DNA of 64,000 bases from an uncultured Kiritimatiellota bacterium (GTDB taxonomy: Bacteria; Verrucomicrobiota; Kiritimatiellia; RFP12; UBA1067). Location: NCBI GenBank assembly GCA_934635045.1, contig CAKTZA010000002.1, positions 35,541 to 99,540 of the forward strand, read 5' to 3'. The notes under the pieces were generated by a model that had not been told where the DNA came from, ran no database searches, and was given only the letters and a program-made list of their open reading frames with translations. A program made the position numbers and the translations under genes. Shown piece by piece: positions 34,432 through 43,240 of the stretch (the first letter of the stretch is position 1; every line of letters begins with the position of its first letter).

Positions 34432-37400
34432 TTACTTCAGCAAAATCAGGAGGCCGAGTTCCGCATTCTCCAGACACTCGAAGCACCCCATGTCCGGCAA
34501 CGCCGCCGCGTCTTCCGCGAGCGGCTTGCCGCCACGGCCGACGACACGCGGATTGCCCGCAAGGTCGGTCGCGCCCGCCGTCATCCAGTCGAGCGTCTTG
34601 CCCGTGTCGCGACAGGGCGAACGGCGCTTCAGCCGCCAGTCGTTCCGCTTGGGATCGATGAAGCGCGGCTTCGCATCGATGGACTTCCCGTCCGCATCCT
34701 GTCCGAGCAGGTCAAACGGCGTACCGTCGTCGAACTTCAGCGCGGACGCGCCTTGAACGCAGCTGTTCATGAGCGTCGCGTACGTCGGCAGCGTCTCCGC
34801 CGTGATCGTCTTGAGCCAGCGGAAGTTGCCGTTGCCGCGTGAATTGGAGATTTCCCCGCCCTGATTGTACGCGACGATGCAGTTGGCCAGCGTGAACGCG
34901 GCCGTGGCGTTCAGGTAGACGCCGGGACAGCGATTCGAGACGACGGTCACGTTCTCGAAGACGGAGCCGTCCAGATTCAGCGCCATCGCGTTGTCCGCAT
35001 ACAGGCAGTTGCGCCAACGCGCGCTTCCGTAAATGGCGTACGTGCAGGCGTTGTTCGTGAAGACGCAGCTCTCCACGAGAGATTCCGCCGTGTTGCCGTC
35101 GCCGACGAGGCTGTCGGACGTGTTGTTGCGGAAGACACAGCCCATCACGCGCACGGGATTCCCTCCGTTCAGCAGCGCACGATGGCCGGAGCCGTTGCCG
35201 TCGAAGACGCAGTTCGCGAAGACCGAATACTTCGCCGCCTCGACCGCCGCCCCGCGACGCGCGCCCGACGTGGACGCGCCGGTCGATGTCGTCCAGTTCC
35301 CCGTGAAGCGGCAGTTTTCCGTCCAGACGCTGCACTGCGTCGCCGAAAGCGCACCGCCATTGGCGTTGCCGTCAGCCCGCACGGCCTCGTTCCCCTCGAA
35401 TGCGCAATCGACGAACGCGCACGCGCCCGAACGGTCTGCGGCAAAGGCCGACAGCGAGGCACCCGCCATCAGCGCGACGGCCCCGCCCTCACCGGCCTGG
35501 CAGGCCACGAAACGGCAGCGCGTGAACAGCGGCGCACGGTTCGACACGTTGACGACCTTCACGGAGACCGCGCCGCCCCGGCCGCCGTTGCCGTCCGCCG
35601 ACAGCGCAAAGCAGTTCGTGAAGATGCAATCGGAAAGGCCCGCCGTCGGGTTTGTGATGTACGCGCCGCCGCCCTGATCCGCGGCAAAGCCGTTGCGGAT
35701 CGTCAGGCCACAGAGGCCGCTCCCCGCGTTCGACAGCAGGAACACGCGATGCCCCGCCGTGCGGTCGTCCGCCGTCGCGCCGCCGTCGAGGATGACACGC
35801 TCCGGCGTCAACGCCCCGTTCTCGTCCTCGCCGCGCACCGAGACGCCCGTCGGCACGATGATCGTCGCGGCTGTCCGGTACACGCCGGGACGAATCCGCA
35901 CGACGCATCCCGCCGTCGCGGCGGACACGGCCGTCGCCACGTCGTTCGCCGCCGTCTCCCACGTGTCGTAGGGCGCGGCCGGCGTGTTGCCCGCCGTGCC
36001 TTCAGGGCACACGAGAACCTGGCTCGTCGCGACGAGAAAGACCGTCTGGATTTCGCCGTCCGTCTCGACTTCGATGCGGTAGCTGCCGCTTTCCGTCTCC
36101 TCCGAGAACGCGAAATCGTCCGCCGAAACCGTCCGGACCGCCGTCGGAACCGTCAGCGCGGGGATGCGCCCGCCGTAGCTGCCGCTCACGCGGTTCTGTC
36201 CATTGAACAGCTCCAGGCCGACCTGAATGGGTTTTTCGGATGACGCGCCGACGATCTGGCTGTCCGCGTCCAGCGCCAGCGTCCCGACCTGTCCGTTGCC
36301 GGGACGGTAAAGCGTCACGCCCGACTGGTTGTTGACGATGCGCTCGTCGAAGCCGACGCCCAAAACGATCTTCGCGCCGCCCTGCAGCGTCGTCTTCTGC
36401 GGCGCGTTGCCGCCGACTTTCGTGACCAGCGTGCCGCCTTCCTGGACTTCCAGCGACGCGCCCGCGCCGAACGCGAAGTCTTCCGCCAGCCGCACCGTCG
36501 CGTTCGAGAGCACCGCCAGACCGCCGCAGGCGAGCGTCATCGCATGAAGCGTCGCGCCGCTTGCCGCCCCGGCGCGGTTGCCGAAGGCAAGGACGCCTGG
36601 CCCGGTGACGGACGCCGAAAACGCGCGCTCGACCTTGCCCCAGTCAATCAGGCCCCCGCCCTCGCCGACGCGGATGCCGCGTCCGCCGGCGTTAAAGGCG
36701 AACTGGTGCCCAGAGACGACGCGCAAGCCGCCGCCGCGCCGCAGGACGAGCGCATCGGCCCGCGCCGCATCCGCCTGACCGAGGAAATTCGTCGGCATAA
36801 GATTCGTCGAGTTCCATTCGGCCGAGAGAAGGACGTTCGTGCCATCGACCGTCAGCTGACCCAAATAGTCCGCGAACGCCGCATGGCTGTCGGTCAGCGT
36901 CCGAAACGCCATCACGTCCGGCGAGGCGGGTGCGCCGTCGTTGACGCGGAACAGGAGGCCTCGGTCGGTTGCGCCCACGATGTCCAAGTCCAGCTGCCAG
37001 TTCTGCGTCCCCGAAGCCTCGAACACAAACGGCGTAGCACTCGCCGAGAGAATCTGCGCCTGACCCTCGACGCGCGACCAGTTGCTGCCCGTCGAGAAAC
37101 GGACGCCGCCCACGACACAGCGCAAGTCGCCGATCGTGAGCGGTCGCAGGTTGTACGCGAACAGCCAGCCCGCGTCACCCGTCTCCGCGTTGCCGAGCGT
37201 CAGGGAGCGTCCGGAAAACGCGAGCGCGCTGTAGTTAGCAGAGGCAATGATACCCCCTTCCCCCCTCCCCCCCTGAAAGGCGACGAGATAGTCCTTGCCC
37301 GCCGACGGCGCTTCGCCGTCCGACCAGTTCGTGCCCAGCACGAACGAGTTCTGCCCGACCGCCGAACTCGTGTCCGGCGAGACGAGGTGGACATACTCCT

Positions 37401-37536
37401 GTCCATTGACCGTTGCGACATTCGCCGCGCCAAACGAGACGCTCGCGCCCAACAGCGCGAGATTACCGAGATGCGTCGCATTCATCTTTCTGTGCGTTCC
37501 TTTAATCATGTTCAACGTGTGCATGCTGTCTTCCAT
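34432..37536 (-). CDS. Secreted right-handed beta-helix surface protein (choice-of-anchor Q type)
   Basis: 1034 residues. The start ATG at 37536 is set by GGAGGAG overlapping the stop of the GH127 gene; a later ATG at 37482 (MNATHLGNLALLGASVSFGAA) gives a more typical signal peptide, so a long, autotransporter-like leader is possible. Residues 60-480 are autotransporter-passenger-like beta-strands (GGLAVLSNATVRLAEDFAFGAG). From about 500 (PYDTWETAANDVATAV) a PL/pectate-lyase-like parallel beta-helix with many Asn- and Cys-containing rungs runs to the C-terminus. The end, RDTGKTLDWM...DLAGNPRVV...PDMGCFE, is the choice-of-anchor Q signature. It has no obvious lyase active site and may bind or display glycans. 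It sits inside the rhamnogalacturonan-type operon, 6 nt after GH127. Confidence 0.82.
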   Translation of the reverse strand: MEDSMHTLNMIKGTHRKMNATHLGNLALLGASVSFGAANVATVNGQEYVHLVSPDTSSAVGQNSFVLGTNWSDGEAPSAGKDYLVAFQGGRGEGGIIASANYSALAFSGRSLTLGNAETGDAGWLFAYNLRPLTIGDLRCVVGGVRFSTGSNWSRVEGQAQILSASATPFVFEASGTQNWQLDLDIVGATDRGLLFRVNDGAPASPDVMAFRTLTDSHAAFADYLGQLTVDGTNVLLSAEWNSTNLMPTNFLGQADAARADALVLRRGGGLRVVSGHQFAFNAGGRGIRVGEGGGLIDWGKVERAFSASVTGPGVLAFGNRAGAASGATLHAMTLACGGLAVLSNATVRLAEDFAFGAGASLEVQEGGTLVTKVGGNAPQKTTLQGGAKIVLGVGFDERIVNNQSGVTLYRPGNGQVGTLALDADSQIVGASSEKPIQVGLELFNGQNRVSGSYGGRIPALTVPTAVRTVSADDFAFSEETESGSYRIEVETDGEIQTVFLVATSQVLVCPEGTAGNTPAAPYDTWETAANDVATAVSAATAGCVVRIRPGVYRTAATIIVPTGVSVRGEDENGALTPERVILDGGATADDRTAGHRVFLLSNAGSGLCGLTIRNGFAADQGGGAYITNPTAGLSDCIFTNCFALSADGNGGRGGAVSVKVVNVSNRAPLFTRCRFVACQAGEGGAVALMAGASLSAFAADRSGACAFVDCAFEGNEAVRADGNANGGALSATQCSVWTENCRFTGNWTTSTGASTSGARRGAAVEAAKYSVFANCVFDGNGSGHRALLNGGNPVRVMGCVFRNNTSDSLVGDGNTAESLVESCVFTNNACTYAIYGSARWRNCLYADNAMALNLDGSVFENVTVVSNRCPGVYLNATAAFTLANCIVAYNQGGEISNSRGNGNFRWLKTITAETLPTYATLMNSCVQGASALKFDDGTPFDLLGQDADGKSIDAKPRFIDPKRNDWRLKRRSPCRDTGKTLDWMTAGATDLAGNPRVVGRGGKPLAEDAAALPDMGCFECLENAELGLLILLK

Positions 37537-37542
37537 TGTGCG

Positions 37543-39516
37543 TCACTCCTCCGGCCCGTACTCGACGGGGAACCAGGTGCGGTAGAAATTGTCGCGGCGC
37601 CAGGTGTTGCCGGCCGAGGCGAAGTCGCAGAACGTCACCGTTTCCGGCAGGGCGCCTTCGGGGTTCTCGTGATGCGAGCCTATCGGCAGCGTTGCCGAGA
37701 ACGCCATCCAAAAGTCATCCGACGGCGTGCGCACCGCACGGAAGGACGGCATCGCCTGGCCGTCCTTCAGCCCGCGCCGGAACGGCTCGGTGAGGTCGCC
37801 GTCCGCAAAGCGGCTGTCGCGCGCGAGCAGCACCGGGCCGCGCGTGAAGGCGACGTGGTGCGCGAGCGTGTGCGCGACGACCGGCATGTCGAACGCGATC
37901 TCGACGACGTCGCCGAGGGCCCACTCGCGCGAGACGGTGAAGTAGGCGCCGGGCTTCACGTCCGGCTGCGCTTCGCCGTTCACCTTCACGACGGTCTTCG
38001 CGCTCCACGCCGGGATGCGCAGCCGCAGGGCGAGCGGCCCGGCCGTGTGGCTCACGAGGCGCGCCGTGTTCGCGCGCGGATAGAGCGAATACAGGTCAAA
38101 TCCCTTCACGAGCGCCGAGGCGTAGAAGTTGAAGGTCGCCGTCTTCCCGTCCGACTTGAAGAACTCGCGCAAAAAGCAGAGGAAGCCGCGCGGGCCGTTC
38201 GCCGTGCAGCAGTCGGTGTGCATGTAGCAGTGGTGCTGACCGTGGTAGCGGTTGCCCGTGAGCGGCGTGTAGCCCGCGAACTCCGAGCCGTCCGCCTTCA
38301 GCGCGGCGAGGTAGGCGTTGTAGAACGTCCGCTCGATGCGGTCGGCCCACTTCGGGTCGCCCGTCGCCTCCAGCAGCTTCTCGCAGAGGCGCATCCACGT
38401 CGTCGTCACGCATGTCTCCTGAAGCCGCAGGTAGGGCAGGTGCTGCTTGCGCGCGCCGTGGAACCAGGCCTCCGAGCTCGCGCAGCCGCCCGCGAGATTG
38501 ACCTCCTCCTGCGCGATGTCCTCGGCCGTCATCACCGCCGCCTTGTAGAGGGCGTCGAGGCCGCCCAGTTCCTTCAGCCACGGATTGTCACGGATTACAT
38601 CCGTGCCCGTCTGCGCCAATCCGCGGCCCAATTCGTTCACGCACTCGACATACTCCAGAAGCCCCTGATAGCAGCTCATCATCTCGTAGGACTTCCAGCG
38701 GTTGTGCTTCATCACGTAGCCGCCATGCGTCTCCGCCTTGTTGCCGTAGCCGTTGCGGTCGGCGACCGAGACGCCCTTGAGCGCAAGGTCGACGAGGCGC
38801 GGCCCCGCCTCCGGCACGGCCATGCCCTTGACGACGTACGTCGCGAAGTCGAGGTACTTCTGCGCGGCCGCCGCGCCCTCCGCCGCCGCGACGCGGCGGC
38901 AGAGCCACACGACGGGCTCCAGGATCGACGAGCTCGCGTAGCCCGACCAGTTGCCGGTCTGCCACAGTTCGCGTCCGCGCTTTCCGTTCGGCCCGATTTC
39001 GCCGATCACGTAGTCGCAGAGGCGCTTCGCCGCCGACAGGACGCGCTGCCCCTCCTTACTTCTTCCTTCTTCCTTTTTACTTCTTCCCTCGAGGGCGTCA
39101 TAGTAGTGGATCAGCCCCAGCAGCGTGTACTTCAGGCCCCAGACGTCCCAGCCCTCGCCGCAGCGCAGTTCGTCGGGATAGTTCCCGATGTAGCCGTTCG
39201 GCTCCTGCGAGGCGAGGATGCGGCCCACGCCGCGCCGGATGTCGGCGGCGATTTTCGGCGAGCCCGAATAGGCGGCGTAGGGCACGGCCGCGTGCATGTA
39301 CTTGCCCCAGAACTCCGTCTGCCACCAGCCCTTGCGCTCCGTCTTCTCCAGAAACGGCGCGGTGATGTAGTCGACGTCCGTTCCGCCGACGTGCCGCTCG
39401 ATCATCTGGTCGAGCCGTTCGCCGAGGTAGCCCTTCAGCTTGATGTCGGCGACCGTCGTCGCGGCGGCAACCGCGGACGTACCAAGGCACACTAAGGAAA
39501 GCAGAAGATTTTTCAT
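37543..39516 (-). CDS. Secreted GH127-family beta-L-arabinofuranosidase-like enzyme
   Basis: 657 residues with signal peptide MKNLLLSLVCLGTSAVAAA. It matches GH127/GH146 (PF07944) over its length: an (alpha/alpha)6 barrel (ILASQEPNGYIGNYPDELR, GLKYTLLGLIHYYDAL) then beta-sandwiches. The zinc/nucleophile cluster is visible as Glu367-x-Cys369 (ETCVTTTWMRLC) and Cys436-Cys437 (TDCCTANGPRG), equivalent to the E-x-C ... CC set of the Bifidobacterium enzyme in which a cysteine is the nucleophile. It would release terminal beta-L-arabinofuranose. It is the first gene of the operon; its -10 lies 6 nt upstream. A low-complexity block EGRSKKEEGRSKEG near residue 145 is encoded by a repeat and falls in a loop between helices. 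Confidence 0.9.
   Translation of the reverse strand: MKNLLLSLVCLGTSAVAAATTVADIKLKGYLGERLDQMIERHVGGTDVDYITAPFLEKTERKGWWQTEFWGKYMHAAVPYAAYSGSPKIAADIRRGVGRILASQEPNGYIGNYPDELRCGEGWDVWGLKYTLLGLIHYYDALEGRSKKEEGRSKEGQRVLSAAKRLCDYVIGEIGPNGKRGRELWQTGNWSGYASSSILEPVVWLCRRVAAAEGAAAAQKYLDFATYVVKGMAVPEAGPRLVDLALKGVSVADRNGYGNKAETHGGYVMKHNRWKSYEMMSCYQGLLEYVECVNELGRGLAQTGTDVIRDNPWLKELGGLDALYKAAVMTAEDIAQEEVNLAGGCASSEAWFHGARKQHLPYLRLQETCVTTTWMRLCEKLLEATGDPKWADRIERTFYNAYLAALKADGSEFAGYTPLTGNRYHGQHHCYMHTDCCTANGPRGFLCFLREFFKSDGKTATFNFYASALVKGFDLYSLYPRANTARLVSHTAGPLALRLRIPAWSAKTVVKVNGEAQPDVKPGAYFTVSREWALGDVVEIAFDMPVVAHTLAHHVAFTRGPVLLARDSRFADGDLTEPFRRGLKDGQAMPSFRAVRTPSDDFWMAFSATLPIGSHHENPEGALPETVTFCDFASAGNTWRRDNFYRTWFPVEYGPEE
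39051..39090. repeat. ACTTCTTCCTTCTTCC-type repeat inside the GH127 gene
   Basis: Polypyrimidine repeat CTTACTTCTTCCTTCTTCC plus TTTTTACTTCTTCCCTCG on the + strand. It differs sharply in composition from the surrounding high-GC gene and adds about 14 charged residues to the enzyme in frame. Confidence 0.6.
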
Positions 39517-39522
39517 GCGCGT

Positions 39523-39531
39523 ATTATACCA
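39523..39531 (-). promoter_or_regulatory. Extended -10 promoter of the six-gene glycosidase operon, leaderless spacing
   Basis: TTTGGTATAAT on the minus strand, 6 nt before the ATG at 39516. It is the only promoter-like sequence seen for the operon; the divergent regulator promoter is 80 bp away. Confidence 0.6.
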
Positions 39532-39611
39532 AATCGAATCTCATCTTATCCGCACGATGTGCTTATTTTTTACGAACTCATGGGGGGATGATTTCCCGGC
39601 GCGCCGACATT

Positions 39612-39620
39612 TGGTATACT
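39612..39620 (+). promoter_or_regulatory. Extended -10 promoter of XylR-like regulator, leaderless spacing
   Basis: TTTGGTATACT followed by 7 nt and the ATG at 39628. Together with 39523-39531 it makes a 111-bp divergent control region, where the regulator probably binds. Confidence 0.6.
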
Positions 39621-39627
39621 TCATGCC

Positions 39628-40791
39628 ATGAAGAACGACCGAAGGAAACTGCTCGTCAGCCTCGATGTCCGTCACACCGCCTCGCGGCGGATGCTGGGCG
39701 GCGTCATGCGGTTCGCCGCGACGCACCCCGTCTGGGAAGTCCAGCTCGCGGAAGCGCATCCGTCCGATCGCCCCCTCGCCGACTTCGTCGGCTGGCGGCC
39801 GGACGCCTTCATCACGGACGGCGGCTGCCACGCGCTGCCGCACGAGACGTTCACGCGCCTGTTCCGCACGGCCGTCGTCTACGTCAACACGCCGCCGCGA
39901 CGGGATTCGCGCAAGATCGCCGCGACCGTCCGCTCCGACGAGCGCGCGCTCGCGACGGCGGCGGCCGAGCTCTTCCTGCGCCACCGGCTCGCCCACTTCG
40001 CCTTCGTCGGCGCGTCCGGCGCCGAATGGTGGAGCGAGGCGCGGGAACGGTTCCTGCGCGCCTATCTCAGGGATCGCGGCCATCAGCTGCACGTCCTCCG
40101 ACTGCCGTCGGACGGGAACTGGCGGCACCTGGAGCAGGCGCTTGCCGACGGGCTACGCGACCTGCCCAAGCCCTGCGGCGTCTGGGCGGCCTACGACCAG
40201 CGCGCCAAGCACGTCCTCGACGCCTGCCGCGCCGCCGGGATCGCCGTGCCCGAACAGGTCCAGGTGCTGGGCGTTGACAACGAACCCTATGTCTGCGAAC
40301 ACACGGCGCCGTCCCTTTCGTCGCTCGCGCCGGATTTCGAGGGCGGCGGCTACTTGGCGGCCGACTTCCTCGACCAGGTCGTCTGCCGGGGGGAGCGTCC
40401 GGCGAAACGCCTGACCGCGCTCAAGTTCGGACTGCTCGGCGTCGTCGAACGGCTCTCCACCGCCGACGTGAACGGCGTCGCCCGGCGCGTCGCCGAGGCG
40501 TGCGAATTCATCCGCAAGAACGCCACCGCCGGCATCGGCGTCCCCGAAGTCGCCGCCGCCGTGCGCGTCTCGCGACGCCTGCTGGAGCAGAACTTCCACG
40601 ACGCGACGGGACGCACCGTCCTCGACTTCATTCAGGACGCACGTTTCGCAAAGGTCACGAAGATGCTCAAGGAGACGGAAACGCCCGTCGAAGCCATCAG
40701 CCGCTTCTGCGGCTTCCGCTCGCCAACGCACCTGATGACGCTCTTCAAGCGCCGCTACGGCCAGACGATGTCCGCCTATCGGCGGAAATAG
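39628..40791 (+). CDS. XylR-like transcriptional regulator (LacI-type sensor + AraC HTH)
   Basis: 387 residues, MKNDRRKLLVSLDVRHTASRRM. The sensor domain has WRPDAFITDGG, RHRLAHFAFVGA, KPCGVWAAYDQRAKHVLDAC and VLGVDNEPYVCEHTAPSLSSLAPDF. The C-terminal AraC-type HTH has VPEVAAAVRVSRRLLEQNF and ETPVEAISRFCGFRSPTHLMTLFKRRYG. It is divergent from the GH127 operon with a shared 111-bp intergenic region, so it most likely controls that operon in response to a pectin-derived sugar such as arabinose or rhamnose (inference). It is a distant paralogue of the regulator at 5276. The 3' end overlaps the convergent YggU-family gene by 47 nt. Confidence 0.92.
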   Translation: MKNDRRKLLVSLDVRHTASRRMLGGVMRFAATHPVWEVQLAEAHPSDRPLADFVGWRPDAFITDGGCHALPHETFTRLFRTAVVYVNTPPRRDSRKIAATVRSDERALATAAAELFLRHRLAHFAFVGASGAEWWSEARERFLRAYLRDRGHQLHVLRLPSDGNWRHLEQALADGLRDLPKPCGVWAAYDQRAKHVLDACRAAGIAVPEQVQVLGVDNEPYVCEHTAPSLSSLAPDFEGGGYLAADFLDQVVCRGERPAKRLTALKFGLLGVVERLSTADVNGVARRVAEACEFIRKNATAGIGVPEVAAAVRVSRRLLEQNFHDATGRTVLDFIQDARFAKVTKMLKETETPVEAISRFCGFRSPTHLMTLFKRRYGQTMSAYRRK

Positions 40792-41083
40792 CCGCGTCCA
40801 GCACGGACGCGACGGCGGCGGCGGTGAGGCCGACGAGCAGGATGCGCTTCGTCTTCGACGTCTCGCCGCCCTTGAAGACGACGCGCGCCTTCGGGAGCCC
40901 AAAGGCGTCCGCCAGCGTCTCGACAAGTTCCCTGTTGGCCTTGCCGTCCACAGGCGCCGCGCGGATGCGCACCTTCACCGCATCGCCGAGGATGTCGTCC
41001 AGCCCCGCCCGCGAGGAGCGCGGCTGGGCGCGCACATTCAGGACGACGCCCTCCAGCGTCTCGGCGTAGCACACCCCATCCAC
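40745..41083 (-). CDS. yggU: DUF167 / YggU-family small protein
   Basis: 112 residues. It matches the UPF0235/YggU fold: GVVLNVRAQPRSSRAGLDDI, VKVRIRAAPVDGKANRELVETLADAFGLPKARVVFKGGETSKTKRI (in pieces). The family is about 95-100 residues long; the extra C-terminal residues run into the end of the convergent regulator. The cytoplasmic function is unknown. It lies 61 nt downstream of iorA on the same strand with no promoter seen, so it may be co-transcribed. Confidence 0.85.
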   Translation of the reverse strand: MDGVCYAETLEGVVLNVRAQPRSSRAGLDDILGDAVKVRIRAAPVDGKANRELVETLADAFGLPKARVVFKGGETSKTKRILLVGLTAAAVASVLDAAISADRRTSSGRSGA

Positions 41084-41144
41084 CGTCTCACCCTCTCAAC
41101 TTCTCCACGCCTCAACCCTCTCAACTTCACAACCTCTCAACGTC
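41084..41144. repeat. Short CTCTCAAC-type direct repeats
   Basis: CCTCTCAAC or close variants occur four to five times in 61 bp between yggU and iorA. This is another low-GC pyrimidine-rich spacer unlike the coding DNA. Confidence 0.5.
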
Positions 41145-42935
41145 TCACCTCACCCGCGTAATCGCGCCGAACTTGCAGACCTGCGTGCAGTGTCGGCAGC
41201 CCGCGCACTGGGAGGCGTCGATCTTCATCTTGAAGCGGCCGGGCGCGACCTGCTCGCCGCGCGTGATGGCCGGGCAGCCGAGCTTGAAGCACGCGCCGCA
41301 CGCCTTGCACTTCGCGGCGTCCGTCTCGCAGAGGCCCTCCTTCGTCAGCTTCGCCGCGATGCGGCACGGCGCGTAGGCGATCACAAGGGCCGGCTCGTCG
41401 CCGTCCATCGCGTCCTTCAGCACCGTCTCCAGCGCCGCGAGATCGTCCGCCGAGACCTTCGCGACCTTCTTGTAGCCGCAGGCCTTCGCGATGTCCGCGA
41501 TCTCCGTGACCGGCGCAGGGTCGCCCGCGAGCGTCTTCCCCGTGCCGGGGTTGTCCTGATGGCCCGTCATCGCGGTGATGCGGTTGTCGAGGACGACCGT
41601 CGTCACCGGCGTGCCGTTGTAGAGGGCGGAGAGGATGCCCGTCATGCCGGAGTGGAAGAACGTCGAGTCGCCGAGGACGGCGCAGATGCGGCCCTTCACG
41701 CCCGCCTTCTTCATGCCGGCGGCGTTGCCGATCGACGCGCCCATGCAGATCGTCGAGTCCATCGCCGAGAGGGGCGGGAACGCGCCGAGCGTGTAGCAGC
41801 CGATGTCGCCCGTCACAGTCGCGCCGAGCTTGTGCAGGACGTAGAAGACGCCGCGGTGCCCGCAGCCCGCGCAGAGGACGGGCGGACGGCGCGGCAGCGT
41901 CTCGTCGACCTTCCGCGCCTTCGCCTTCGGCACGTCGCCGAGAATCTCGTGGCGCAGGTTCTGGAGGCGGTCGGCATTGAGCTCCAGCATGTTGAGCTCG
42001 GTCTTGTGCGCGACGACCGGAAGGCCCATCGCCTTGACCTGGTCTTCGAGGAACGGGTCAAGCTCCTCGACGACGAGCAGACGCTCGACCGTCTTCGCGA
42101 ACTTCGCGACGAGCGCCTTGGGGAGCGGATTCGTCCAGCCGAGCTTCAGGATCGGGACGTCGGGGAAGATTTCCTTCACGTACTGGTAGGCGACCGCGCT
42201 TGTGACGATGCCGAGCCCCTTCGCCGCCGCCGAGACCTTCACGCCCTTCGCTGGCTTGACGACCCGGTTGAACGGCGACGTGCAGGCCGCCTTCTCCATC
42301 GCCGCCGTGCGCTTCTGCGCATTGAGGCGCTGGGTCGGCGAGAACGCCGGCACGGGAATGTTGCGGCGGATGTCCTTTACGTAGGGGATGAGCGGATGCG
42401 GCTTCGGGCTGAAGTCGCCGAGCTCGACGAGCGACGACGAATGGCTCGTGCGCGTCGTGAGGCGCAGGATGACCGGCACGCCGAACTTCTCCGACAGCTC
42501 GAACGCCGCGCACGTCATGTCGTACGCCTCCTGCGAGTCGGACGGCTCCAGCAGGAGCGCGCGGGCGAACTTCGCGAGGTTGCGGTTGTCCTGCTCGTTC
42601 TGCGAGGAGTGCATGCCGGGATCGTCCGCCGAGACAAGCACGAAGCCGCCGAGCGGCCCCACGTAGGTGAAGGTCATGAGCGGATCCATCGCGACGTTGA
42701 GGCCGACGTGCTTCATCGCCGTGAGCGCGCGGGCGCCCGCCATCGACGCGCCGACCGCCGTCTCGACGGCGACCTTCTCGTTCACCGCCCACTCGCACGC
42801 GATCGTGTCCTTGAACTTCGCGATGTTCTCCAGGATCTCGGTCGAGGGCGTGCCCGGATAGGCGCTCGCCACCACGCACCCCGCCTGCGCCGCCGCGTGG
42901 GCGACCGCCTCGTTCGCACTCAGAAACTTCTTCAT
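41145..42935 (-). CDS. iorA: Indolepyruvate:ferredoxin oxidoreductase, alpha subunit
   Basis: 596 residues, full length for IorA. The N-terminal pyruvate-ferredoxin-oxidoreductase-like domain begins FLSANEAVAHAAAQAGCVVASAYPGTPSTEI. The TPP-binding domain has PVLCAGCGHRGVFYVL, GDIGCYTLGAFPP and VLGDSTFFHSGMTG...LDNRITAMTGHQDNPGTG. The C-terminus carries two 4Fe-4S motifs (CKACGACFKLGCP and CAGCRHCTQVC). It oxidatively decarboxylates aryl pyruvates from aromatic amino acids to aryl-acetyl-CoA, reducing ferredoxin, in anaerobes. SD AAGGAGAG lies 8-9 nt before ATG. The beta subunit gene iorB, usually adjacent, is not present on either side. Confidence 0.95.
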   Translation of the reverse strand: MKKFLSANEAVAHAAAQAGCVVASAYPGTPSTEILENIAKFKDTIACEWAVNEKVAVETAVGASMAGARALTAMKHVGLNVAMDPLMTFTYVGPLGGFVLVSADDPGMHSSQNEQDNRNLAKFARALLLEPSDSQEAYDMTCAAFELSEKFGVPVILRLTTRTSHSSSLVELGDFSPKPHPLIPYVKDIRRNIPVPAFSPTQRLNAQKRTAAMEKAACTSPFNRVVKPAKGVKVSAAAKGLGIVTSAVAYQYVKEIFPDVPILKLGWTNPLPKALVAKFAKTVERLLVVEELDPFLEDQVKAMGLPVVAHKTELNMLELNADRLQNLRHEILGDVPKAKARKVDETLPRRPPVLCAGCGHRGVFYVLHKLGATVTGDIGCYTLGAFPPLSAMDSTICMGASIGNAAGMKKAGVKGRICAVLGDSTFFHSGMTGILSALYNGTPVTTVVLDNRITAMTGHQDNPGTGKTLAGDPAPVTEIADIAKACGYKKVAKVSADDLAALETVLKDAMDGDEPALVIAYAPCRIAAKLTKEGLCETDAAKCKACGACFKLGCPAITRGEQVAPGRFKMKIDASQCAGCRHCTQVCKFGAITRVR

Positions 42936-42968
42936 CAGTTCTCTCTCCTTAAATCAGATTTTCGGTAT

Positions 42969-42977
42969 ATTATATCA
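42969..42977 (-). promoter_or_regulatory. Extended -10 promoter of iorA (with leader)
   Basis: TGATATAAT on the minus strand about 34 nt before the iorA ATG. The leader includes a Shine-Dalgarno AAGGAG, in contrast to the leaderless promoters elsewhere. Confidence 0.5.
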
Positions 42978-43082
42978 AAAGTTGCGGACTGCGGAGCAGT
43001 GCCGAAGCGGCTGCGCAGCAGAAGGCGTCAACTTCTTGACTGACAAACAACCGGACAAGCGGTCAAACGCGCATAAAGAGGC

Positions 43083-43240
43083 CTCTGCGTCTCTGCGCCC
43101 GCTTTGCGCCCCCTTTGCGGCTAAGGCTTGAAAAACGAAGCGCCGCTCAAATCCCTTTAAAGTGCCCTTCATTCGCCCCAAAACTTCGTCTTTTCGCCAC
43201 AAGGCGCGGCTCCGCCGCTGACACAAAGGGGGCGCAAAGA
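43083..43240. repeat. TTTGCG-type repeat pair running into the NUDIX gene 3' end
   Basis: TCTGCGCCCGCTTTGCGCC and CCCTTTGCGGC on the left, CAAAGGGGGCGCAAAGAAG on the right. The right arm is inside the NUDIX reading frame and encodes its last ~33 residues. Confidence 0.6.
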
